Below the pieces are notes generated by a model that did no database searches, was not told where the DNA came from, and worked only from the letters and a program-made list of their open reading frames with translations. Below are positions 27,119 through 33,657 of a stretch of 64,000 bases of DNA, piece after piece (positions within the stretch are counted from its first letter, which is position 1; every line of letters starts with the position of its first letter). Position numbers and translations under genes: made by a program. This DNA is from Leifsonia sp052114085 (GTDB taxonomy: Bacteria; Actinomycetota; Actinomycetes; Actinomycetales; Microbacteriaceae). Location of the stretch: contig NZ_JBFREB010000001.1 in NCBI RefSeq assembly GCF_052114085.1, positions 1,364,001 to 1,428,000 on the forward strand, read 5' to 3'.

Positions 27119-27355
27119 ATGGAGACTGTCAGCGTGAGAGACCTACGCAACCACGGCGGTGACATCCTCGACAGGGTGGCCCGCGGAGAACACCTAACTA
27201 TCACGCGTGACGGGGCGGCAGTGGCGGAGTTATCGCCTCTGCCTGCTCCGGGGCGAGCGCTGTCCGTGCTCATCGCCGAGCGACGCGCCATTCTGGTCGT
27301 CGACCCGCTCTCCCTCCGGTCCGACATCGACGAGATCGTGGACCAGCAGTGGTGA
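27119..27355 (+). CDS. vapB: type II antitoxin, Phd/YefM-like
   Basis: A 78-residue protein of the Phd/YefM class: METVSVRDLRNHGGDILDRV forms the N-terminal DNA-binding dimerisation fold, followed by GEHLTITRDGAAVAEL. The C-terminal half is less conserved and should wrap the toxin. It overlaps the toxin gene by one base (TGATG), the usual antitoxin-first order. A leaderless promoter lies directly upstream, so autorepression is likely. Confidence 0.85.
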   Translation: METVSVRDLRNHGGDILDRVARGEHLTITRDGAAVAELSPLPAPGRALSVLIAERRAILVVDPLSLRSDIDEIVDQQW

Positions 27356-27759
27356 TGCGGCCGGGCCTGCTCGATACGTCGACGCTGATCCTGCTGGGGC
27401 GGGTGACAGACCCTTCGGACCTTCCGGACATTCCCTCGATCAGCGCCGTGACGCTCGCGGAGCTGTCGGTCGGACCGCTGGTGGCGAAGAGCCCGGAGGA
27501 GCGCGCCGCGCGCCAGGCGCATCTGCAGCTCGCCGAGGCCGACTTCGACCCGATCCCGTTCGACTCGGCGGCGGCTCGGGCGTTCGCGCGCGTCGCCCAG
27601 TCGCTGCGCGACGCCGGGCGAAAGCCGACCGCGCGGGCTTTCGATGCGCTCATCGCTGCCACCGCCATCTCACGCGGTTTGCCTTTGCACACTTGCAATC
27701 CCGCCGATTTCGAGGGCATCCCGCACCTCGACCTCCGTCCGGTGGAGGTGAGCGTGTGA
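27355..27759 (+). CDS. vapC: PIN-domain toxin, VapC-like
   Basis: A 134-residue PIN-domain ribonuclease, the toxin of a VapBC-type pair. The acidic metal-binding residues are in place: D7 in GLLDTST, E36 in TLAELSVGP, D97 in FDALIAATA and the N115-P-A-D118 segment. VapC toxins cut tRNA or rRNA when the antitoxin is degraded. ATG 27355 overlaps the antitoxin stop; GTG codons at 27349 and 27352 are alternatives adding one or two residues. The pair interrupts an otherwise conserved leuCD-murA-plsC-gpsA-ddl order, suggesting acquisition. Confidence 0.87.
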   Translation: MRPGLLDTSTLILLGRVTDPSDLPDIPSISAVTLAELSVGPLVAKSPEERAARQAHLQLAEADFDPIPFDSAAARAFARVAQSLRDAGRKPTARAFDALIAATAISRGLPLHTCNPADFEGIPHLDLRPVEVSV

Positions 27760-27804
27760 TCGCCGATGGTCGGCGTGCATGCTCCGAGTGCGATGCCCGT
27801 CGCT

Positions 27805-27810
27805 GATAAT
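27805..27810 (+). promoter_or_regulatory. -10 box GATAAT for plsC
   Basis: Five of six matches to TATAAT, placed 6 nt before GTG 27817. It fixes the plsC start as leaderless and makes the upstream ATG 27766 and ATG 27814 less likely. Confidence 0.6.
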
Positions 27811-27816
27811 GGGATG

Positions 27817-28602
27817 GTGCCCCAACGTGATTCGTCCGTGACCCCTGTGCCGCCGAAGAAGCAGCGCCCGGAGAAGAGCCGTCCGTCGGTCTTCTGGGTG
27901 CTCGCGGGGATCGTGGTGCCGATCGGCAGCCTGCTGGCCCGCTTCCGTGTCGTCGACGGCGACAAGCTCCCCAAGACCGGCGCCTATGTGCTGACACCGA
28001 ACCACTACAGCGAGATCGACCCCGTGATGGTGGGCATGGTCACCTGGAGGCTCGGTCGTCTGCCCCGGTACCTGGCGAAGGAGAGCCTGTTCCGGGTGCC
28101 GGTCCTCGGCTGGTTCATGCGCAAGTCGGGCCAGGTGCCGGTTTCCCGCGGCGGCAGCACCCGCGGTGCCGCACCCTTGCAAGAGGCACGGAAGATCGTC
28201 GACGAGGGCCGCATCGTCATCGTCTACCCGGAGGGTTCGCTCACCCGGGACCCCGACATGTGGCCGATGCGCGGCAAGACGGGCGCAGCGCGCATGGCGT
28301 TGGAGTACGACCTCCCCGTCATCCCGATGGCGCACTGGGGCACTCAGCAGGTCATGGCACGGTACGGCAAGAAGATCAGCTGGTTCCCGCGGAAGACGAT
28401 CGATGTCAAGGTCGGCGACCCGGTCGACCTGTCGGCCTTCCGCGGCCGTCCGCTCGACGCCGCCACGCTCACCGAGGCGACGGCCGTCATCATGGATGCG
28501 ATCACCGCGCTCCTGGAGGACCTCCGCGGCGAGAAGGCTCCGCAGAGCCGCTGGGATCCGTCGCAGCATGATCAGAAGGAGACCGGGCGCTTCGATGGCT
28601 AA
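27817..28602 (+). CDS. plsC: 1-acyl-sn-glycerol-3-phosphate acyltransferase family protein
   Basis: Acylates lysophosphatidate or a similar acceptor in membrane phospholipid synthesis. The catalytic block I is NHYSEIDP (HX4D form). Block II is visible in RVPVLGWFMRKSGQVPVSRG, block III in IVIVYPEGSLTRDPDMWPM (EGS), and block IV in VIPMAHWGTQ. The short basic N-terminus is followed by one hydrophobic segment (FWVLAGIVVPIGSLL). The start is GTG 27817. It overlaps gpsA by 8 bp; both enzymes work on glycerol-3-phosphate-derived lipids, so the pairing makes sense. Confidence 0.92.
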   Translation: MPQRDSSVTPVPPKKQRPEKSRPSVFWVLAGIVVPIGSLLARFRVVDGDKLPKTGAYVLTPNHYSEIDPVMVGMVTWRLGRLPRYLAKESLFRVPVLGWFMRKSGQVPVSRGGSTRGAAPLQEARKIVDEGRIVIVYPEGSLTRDPDMWPMRGKTGAARMALEYDLPVIPMAHWGTQQVMARYGKKISWFPRKTIDVKVGDPVDLSAFRGRPLDAATLTEATAVIMDAITALLEDLRGEKAPQSRWDPSQHDQKETGRFDG

Positions 28603-29725
28603 GGCACCGAAAGCCCCAGCGGCCCGTCCCCGCCGGATCGCCGTGCTCGGCGCCGGCAGCTGGGGGACCACGTTCGCCAAGATCCTCGCCGACGGCGGCT
28701 CCGACGTCGTGCTGTGGGCTCGGCGTCCTGAACTCGCACGCGAGATCAACGAGGTCAAGCGCAACAGCGACTACCTGGAGGGGATCAACCTCCCGCGCAA
28801 TCTGCGGGCCACGCCGCGACTCGGCGAGGCCATGCGCGATGCCGAGCAGGTCTTCGTCTCGATCCCCAGCCAGACGCTTCGCTCGAATCTTGAGGCGATG
28901 ATCCCGCATCTCGGCCCGGAAACCGTCGTCGTGAGCCTGATGAAGGGCGTCGAGAAGGGCACCGGCTTGCGTATGAGCGAGGTGATCGCTCAGGGATTGC
29001 CGATCGAGCCAGAGCGCATCGCCGTCGCCTCCGGCCCGAACCTGGCCCTCGAGATCGCCCGCGAGCAGCCCACCGCCGCGGTCGTCTCCTCGGAGAGCCT
29101 GGAGACCGCTCAGGCGGTGGCGATCTCGGCGACTAACCGCTACTTCCGCAGTTTCGTGAACACCGACGTGATCGGAACGGAGTTCGGCGGCGTCCTCAAG
29201 AACCTGATCGCGGTGGCGATCGGCATCGTTGACGGCGTCGGCTACGGCGAGAACACGAAGGCGTCCATCATCACGCGGGGACTGGTCGAGATGACCGACT
29301 TCGCTGTCGCCTACGGCGCCAAGCCCGAGACGCTCTCCGGGCTGGCCGGGCTCGGCGACCTCATCGCGACCTGCGAGTCGTCGCTGAGTCGCAACAACAC
29401 CGCCGGGCGACTGCTCGGCCAGGGCTACGGGTTCCACGACGTCGTGAAACAGATGAACCAGACGGCTGAGGGTCTCGCCTCGGTCGCGCCCATCCTGAGC
29501 CTCGCCGAGGCGCGCGGGGTGGACATGCCGATCGTCCGTCAGGTCAGCCAGGTGCTCGCCGGTACGCTCGATCCGAAAGACATCGCACCGCATCTCACGA
29601 CGGATTCGGACGAGCCGCAAGGCGAAAGGACACTGGATGACGGACAAGGTCACGGTCGCGCTTCTCTTTGGGGGTCGCTCAAGCGAGCATTCGATCAGTT
29701 GCGCGACGGCGGCGGGCGTTCTTGA
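28595..29725 (+). CDS. gpsA: NAD(P)H-dependent glycerol-3-phosphate dehydrogenase
   Basis: Makes sn-glycerol-3-phosphate from dihydroxyacetone phosphate for phospholipids. The Rossmann motif is RIAVLGAGSWGTTFAKIL. The catalytic-lysine regions are LMKGVEKGTG and GGVLKNLIAVAIGIVDG. The substrate loop is SRNNTAGRLLGQG and the tail includes MNQTAEGLASV. At 376 residues it is about 40 longer than typical, because the frame runs 89 bp into ddl (last residues FDQLRDGGGRS). ATG 28595 is the natural start, ten residues before the GAGSWG strand, and has AAGGAG upstream. Confidence 0.95.
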   Translation: MAKAPKAPAARPRRIAVLGAGSWGTTFAKILADGGSDVVLWARRPELAREINEVKRNSDYLEGINLPRNLRATPRLGEAMRDAEQVFVSIPSQTLRSNLEAMIPHLGPETVVVSLMKGVEKGTGLRMSEVIAQGLPIEPERIAVASGPNLALEIAREQPTAAVVSSESLETAQAVAISATNRYFRSFVNTDVIGTEFGGVLKNLIAVAIGIVDGVGYGENTKASIITRGLVEMTDFAVAYGAKPETLSGLAGLGDLIATCESSLSRNNTAGRLLGQGYGFHDVVKQMNQTAEGLASVAPILSLAEARGVDMPIVRQVSQVLAGTLDPKDIAPHLTTDSDEPQGERTLDDGQGHGRASLWGSLKRAFDQLRDGGGRS

Positions 29726-30734
29726 GGCGATCGACCGCGACCGCTATGACATCATCCCGATCGGGATCACCCACGAGGGCGCGTTCACGCTCCAACCGGA
29801 CGATGCCGCGCTCTTCGCGCTGAACACCGAGAAGCTTCCGGAGGTCGAGGACAACGGCTCGCGCGTCCTGTGGCCGGACAGCATCGCGACACGCGAGCTG
29901 ACCGTCGTGGACACGGACGGCGCACGCTCGTCCCTCGGCACCGTCGATATCGTCTTCCCGATCCTCCACGGGCCATGGGGCGAGGACGGCACCCTGCAGG
30001 GGATGCTCGAGCTGGTCGGCCTGCCGTACGTCGGCAGCGGCGTGCTGGCGAGCGCGCTCGGGATGGACAAGCACTTCACGAAGACCGTGCTGCAGCAGGC
30101 GGGTATCCCCGTCGCGCCGTGGCGGACGGTGACCGCCTTCGAGTGGAGCTCCGCTCCCGACGCCGTCCGGGAGGCCGCGCGCGACCTCGGCCTGCCCGCT
30201 TTCGTGAAGCCGGCGCGCGCCGGTTCCAGCGTCGGCGTGACGAAGATCACCGACTGGAGCGGGCTGGATGCGGCCATGGCGACCGCGCTGGCCGAAGACG
30301 ACCGGGTGCTGATCGAATCGATGGTCACGGGCCGCGAAGTGGAGATCGCCGTGCTGGGCGGCCGTCCGGGGGAGTCCGCACGCGCATCGGTTGCGGGCGA
30401 GATCGTCCTCAGCGGTCGTGACTTCTACGACTTCGCCGCAAAGTATCTGGATGCTCCGGGCATCGACCTGGTCTGCCCGGCCGACCTGACGGACGCGCAA
30501 CTCGCCGAGATGCGCGAGCTCGGCATCCGGGCGTTCGATGCGATCGGCGGGGAGGGCCTCGCGCGCGTGGACTTCTTCCTGACCGCCGACGGCTTCGTCG
30601 TCAACGAGATCAACACGATGCCGGGATTCACGCCCATTTCGATGTTCCCGCGCTGCTGGCAGGAGTCGGGGCTCAGCTACCCGGCGCTGATCGACGAGCT
30701 CATTCAGGTGGCCCTGGCGCGCGCCGCCGCCTGA
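29637..30734 (+). CDS. ddl: D-alanine--D-alanine ligase
   Basis: ATP-grasp enzyme joining two D-Ala for the peptidoglycan stem peptide. The N-terminus MTDKVTVALLFGGRSSEHSI is typical, followed by DIVFPILHGPWGEDGTLQG, YVGSGVLASALGMDKHFTK, PAFVKPARAGSSVGVTKI, GRDFYDFAAKYLD and NEINTMPGFTPISMFP. The Tyr in YDFAAKYL predicts D-Ala-D-Ala rather than D-Ala-D-Lac formation. The ATG has GAAAGGA 6 nt upstream and lies inside the 3' end of gpsA. The 365 residues are full length. Confidence 0.96.
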   Translation: MTDKVTVALLFGGRSSEHSISCATAAGVLEAIDRDRYDIIPIGITHEGAFTLQPDDAALFALNTEKLPEVEDNGSRVLWPDSIATRELTVVDTDGARSSLGTVDIVFPILHGPWGEDGTLQGMLELVGLPYVGSGVLASALGMDKHFTKTVLQQAGIPVAPWRTVTAFEWSSAPDAVREAARDLGLPAFVKPARAGSSVGVTKITDWSGLDAAMATALAEDDRVLIESMVTGREVEIAVLGGRPGESARASVAGEIVLSGRDFYDFAAKYLDAPGIDLVCPADLTDAQLAEMRELGIRAFDAIGGEGLARVDFFLTADGFVVNEINTMPGFTPISMFPRCWQESGLSYPALIDELIQVALARAAA

Positions 30735-30740
30735 CGGGCG

Positions 30741-31238
30741 CTACGGGGAGGGCGTCGCCGACGGGTCGGTGTCGAGAGTCGAGAGGCACTTCTGCGTCTG
30801 CTTCACGGTGGACACCGCGCTCGCGAACTCGGGCAGCACCGAGGAGTCCGACACTCCCGCGACGTGGTCGATGATGACCTCGGTCGCGGGCGTCCGCCCG
30901 AAGGTCTGGTAGACGATGGTCTTGGCCGCCGGGTCCGTCATGAGCACCCAATCCACCCCGTTGACGTTCACGCACGGCTTCGTCGTCGCCCCGATCGGCG
31001 GAACCCCGCAGCGCAGGATCACCGCGGTCGGATCGCCCCAGGCGCCGGTCGCCTGGGCGTCGGTCTCGCGCTCGGCCTTGTCGGCGACCGTGTCCGGCAG
31101 GCGGACGCTGATCTCGGCGCAGCCGGGAGCGTTGCTGTCGGCGGCGGGGTCGAGCGACACAGTGGGCGCGCATCCGGCGAGGAGGAGCGCGGAGGCGCCG
31201 AGCAGGAGGCCTAAGAGGGTGCGGCGACGGGACTTCAT
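30741..31238 (-). CDS. DUF3515 family lipoprotein
   Basis: A 165-residue predicted lipoprotein. The signal peptide is MKSRRRTLLGLLLGASALLL, with lipobox LLAGC (C23). The mature domain has conserved Cys in PGCAEI, ILRCGVP and KPCVNVNGVDW and a trailing QKCLSTL, which could form two disulfides. The DUF3515 family is actinobacterial, of unknown function, and regularly sits between ddl and thiL as here. The start is supported by TAGCCT (31246-31251, minus strand) 7 nt upstream. It converges with ddl, 6 nt apart. Confidence 0.88.
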   Translation of the reverse strand: MKSRRRTLLGLLLGASALLLAGCAPTVSLDPAADSNAPGCAEISVRLPDTVADKAERETDAQATGAWGDPTAVILRCGVPPIGATTKPCVNVNGVDWVLMTDPAAKTIVYQTFGRTPATEVIIDHVAGVSDSSVLPEFASAVSTVKQTQKCLSTLDTDPSATPSP

Positions 31239-31245
31239 CGGTTTC

Positions 31246-31255
31246 AGGCTACCGT
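31246..31255. promoter_or_regulatory. overlapping divergent -10 boxes (DUF3515 lipoprotein / thiL)
   Basis: Minus-strand TAGCCT (31246-31251) and plus-strand TACCGT (31250-31255) share two bases. They sit 7 nt and 8 nt from the two opposing ATG codons, so the whole divergent intergenic space is 25 bp. Confidence 0.6.
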
Positions 31256-31263
31256 TTCAGATC

Positions 31264-32265
31264 ATGGGAAACTCTGGGAGCGACGGGTCCGGCCTCACCC
31301 TCGGGGAGGCGTCGGAGCGCGAGGCGTTGCGGCGCATCTTCCCGAGGCTTCCGCAGTCGTCCGCGACGCTGATCGGACCGGGGGACGACGCCGCCGTGCT
31401 GGCCGCGCCGGACGGACGTTTCGTCGTCACGACGGACATGATGGTGCACGGGCCCGATTTCCGGCTGGCGTGGTCCGGTCCCGTCGATCTGGGCTGGAAG
31501 GCCGCGGCCACGAACCTGTCCGATGTGGCCGCGATGGGCGCGGTGCCGAGGGCCCTCGTCGTCGCGATCGCGGCGCCCCCGGACACGACCGTCGCCTGGC
31601 TGGAGGGGGTGGCGGACGGCTTCCGTCTGGCGTGCGAGGAGCTGCAACCGGGCTGCGGCGTCGTCGGAGGCGACCTGTCCGTGTCGGGGACGCTCACCTT
31701 CGCGGTGACCGCATTCGGCGACCTTCAGGGCCGCGCCCCGGCCCTGCGCAGCGGTGCGAGGGCCGGGGATGTCGTCGCCGTCTCGGGCGCGTTGGGGGAG
31801 GCCGCTGAGGGCCTGCGACTGCTGTTCGCGGAGGCGGTGGACGCGTCGGGCGAGCCCGACCCCGCGCGGTTCGCCGCTGTCGCTGCCGCGCATCCCGGTC
31901 CGATCGCTGCGCAGCTGCGTCCGCGCCCACCCATCGCCGACGGTCCGCTCGCCGTGGTGGCAGGCGCGACGGCGATGCTGGACCTGAGCGACGGTCTCGC
32001 CCTCGACGCGCGCCGGGTCGCCGAGGCCAGCGGAGTGGCGATCGACCTGGACACCACGACCCTCGGTCCGAACGTGCGGACCGCGCTCACCGGCGGCGAG
32101 GATCACGGGCTGTTCGCCGCCTTCCCGCCCGATGTCGAGCTCCCGGGCGGCTTCCGCCGCGTCGGAGTGGTGCGCGACGGGGCGGGGCTGCTGGTCGACG
32201 GCGTCCCTTTCGACGAGCGCGGCGGCTGGGACCCGTATCTGGAGTGGGACGGCGCGCGCGGCTAG
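31264..32265 (+). CDS. thiL: thiamine-monophosphate kinase
   Basis: Phosphorylates thiamine monophosphate to the cofactor thiamine diphosphate. It is a PurM/ThiL-fold protein with IGPGDDAAVLAAPDGRFVV, TDMMVHGPDFRLAW, DLGWKAAATNLSDVAAMGA, GGDLSVSGTLTF, AMLDLSDGLALDARRVAE and GGEDHGLFAAFP, all family motifs with their metal-binding Asp residues. ATG 31264 is chosen because TACCGT lies 8 nt upstream; a longer frame would cross the opposing lipoprotein gene. The 333 residues are normal. The stop overlaps the rsmD stop by 4 bp on the opposite strand. Confidence 0.93.
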   Translation: MGNSGSDGSGLTLGEASEREALRRIFPRLPQSSATLIGPGDDAAVLAAPDGRFVVTTDMMVHGPDFRLAWSGPVDLGWKAAATNLSDVAAMGAVPRALVVAIAAPPDTTVAWLEGVADGFRLACEELQPGCGVVGGDLSVSGTLTFAVTAFGDLQGRAPALRSGARAGDVVAVSGALGEAAEGLRLLFAEAVDASGEPDPARFAAVAAAHPGPIAAQLRPRPPIADGPLAVVAGATAMLDLSDGLALDARRVAEASGVAIDLDTTTLGPNVRTALTGGEDHGLFAAFPPDVELPGGFRRVGVVRDGAGLLVDGVPFDERGGWDPYLEWDGARG

Positions 32266-32846
32266 GCCGGCGTCAGCCAGAAGATCGCGGTCTCGCCGTA
32301 GTCCTTCCGGCGTTCGAGCGCGAGCCCGTCCGGGAGCGACGGCTCGGCCCCGCGCGCGCTGCGCTCGAGGCAGACGATCGCCTCATCGGAGAGCAGCGGA
32401 ACGAGGGCGGTCAGCACCGCGTGCACGTCGGGGTCGCTCACGTCGTAGGGCGGGTCGATGAACACGACGTCGACGGGACCTGCGGCCCCGCTCAGGTAGG
32501 ACGACACCGCTACGGCTCGCACCTCGATGCTGGGCAGCGGGCCGTCCGGGTGCCGGGCAGTCGAGCGCGCCGCCGATATCAGCGCGGCCGCGTTTCGGCG
32601 GCACACCTGCGCAGCCGCCGGGCTTCTCTCGACGAGTACCGCAGACGACGCCCCGCGGCTGACCGCCTCGAGCCCCAGCGCGCCCGAGCCGGCGTACAGG
32701 TCGAGTACCCGGGCGCCGTGAACGGCGCCGCGCGCATCCAGCGCCGAGAAGATCGCCTCGCGCACCCGGTCGCTCGTGGGGCGCGTCCCGCTCTTGGGCA
32801 CCTGGAGGGTCAGCGAGCCGGCAAAACCGGCGACGATTCGGGTCAT
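32262..32846 (-). CDS. rsmD: 16S rRNA (guanine(966)-N(2))-methyltransferase
   Basis: Methylates G966 of 16S rRNA during small-subunit assembly. The N-terminus MTRIVAGFAGSLTLQVPKSG is followed by TRPTSDRVREAIFSAL, the SAM-binding VLDLYAGSGALGLEAVSRGA, LVERSPAAAQVCRRN and the catalytic VDVVFIDPPYD (DPPY). The length of 194 residues is normal. A TAGGCT-like -10 (32856-32861, minus strand) lies 9 nt before the ATG. It converges with thiL and diverges from the TPR gene. Confidence 0.94.
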   Translation of the reverse strand: MTRIVAGFAGSLTLQVPKSGTRPTSDRVREAIFSALDARGAVHGARVLDLYAGSGALGLEAVSRGASSAVLVERSPAAAQVCRRNAAALISAARSTARHPDGPLPSIEVRAVAVSSYLSGAAGPVDVVFIDPPYDVSDPDVHAVLTALVPLLSDEAIVCLERSARGAEPSLPDGLALERRKDYGETAIFWLTPA

Positions 32847-32889
32847 GGCTCCACGAGCCTAGCCGCGGTGCCCGCAGTGCCGCCAAGAT

Positions 32890-33657
32890 ATGAGGATGGA
32901 GGAACGCCTGGAGCAGGCAGAGCTCGACGCGCTGTGGCTCCCCGGTGACCCGATCGCCTCCGCTGAACGGCTGGCTGCTGCCGCCGCCGAGCCGGACCGG
33001 TCGGAGCTCGTCCGGGCGGAGCTGCAGACCCAGCGCGCCCGCGCGCTCGGCCTCCAGGGGCGCATCGAGGAGGCGGAGGCGCTGCTCGACTCGCTCGAGC
33101 CGGCAGCGGGAGTGCTGGAGGTCCGTGTACTGCTGGAGCGCGGCCGGCTGGATGTCGTCGCGGGCGACCACTCGGAGGCCACGTCGCACCTGACGGCCGC
33201 CCTCCGGGCCGCGCGGCGCGACGGGGACACGGCGCTCTCCGTGGAGGCCGCCGTCGCTCTGGCAGAGACCGACCGTCCACACGCCGACCAGTGGATCGAG
33301 GAGGGGCTGGCCGACCTGGCGAGCACCGACGATGCCCGGACGCTGCGGTGGGGAGTCGTGCTGCATGAGGTCCGTGGCTGGGCGCGGCTGGACGACGACG
33401 ATGCGGGCGCAGCGCTGGTGTCCTTCGAGGATGCGGTGGGGTACGCCCAGAGCTACGGGACACCGGACCAGCAGTTCGCCGTACGCTGGGGACTCGGCCG
33501 CGCGCTGCGCGAACTCGGTCGCATCGACGAGGCCCTGGTCGTGCAGCGCCACCTCGCCGCCGAGCGCCCCGGGGAGGCGGCGGTCATCGCTGAGCTGGCC
33601 GCCCTCGCCGAAATCGACGACTCGCCGTCGGACGAGGCGCATACGATCGAGTCATGA
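32890..33657 (+). CDS. tetratricopeptide-like repeat protein
   Basis: A 255-residue soluble, all-helical protein with about six TPR-like helix pairs (for example ARALGLQGRIEEAEALLDSL, WGLGRALRELGRIDEALVVQ). TPR arrays bind partner proteins. No catalytic motif is visible and no specific partner is suggested beyond the recG gene, whose start overlaps its stop by four bases. ATG 32890 and ATG 32896 are both possible starts. The pattern is clear but the function is unknown. Confidence 0.78.
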   Translation: MRMEERLEQAELDALWLPGDPIASAERLAAAAAEPDRSELVRAELQTQRARALGLQGRIEEAEALLDSLEPAAGVLEVRVLLERGRLDVVAGDHSEATSHLTAALRAARRDGDTALSVEAAVALAETDRPHADQWIEEGLADLASTDDARTLRWGVVLHEVRGWARLDDDDAGAALVSFEDAVGYAQSYGTPDQQFAVRWGLGRALRELGRIDEALVVQRHLAAERPGEAAVIAELAALAEIDDSPSDEAHTIES

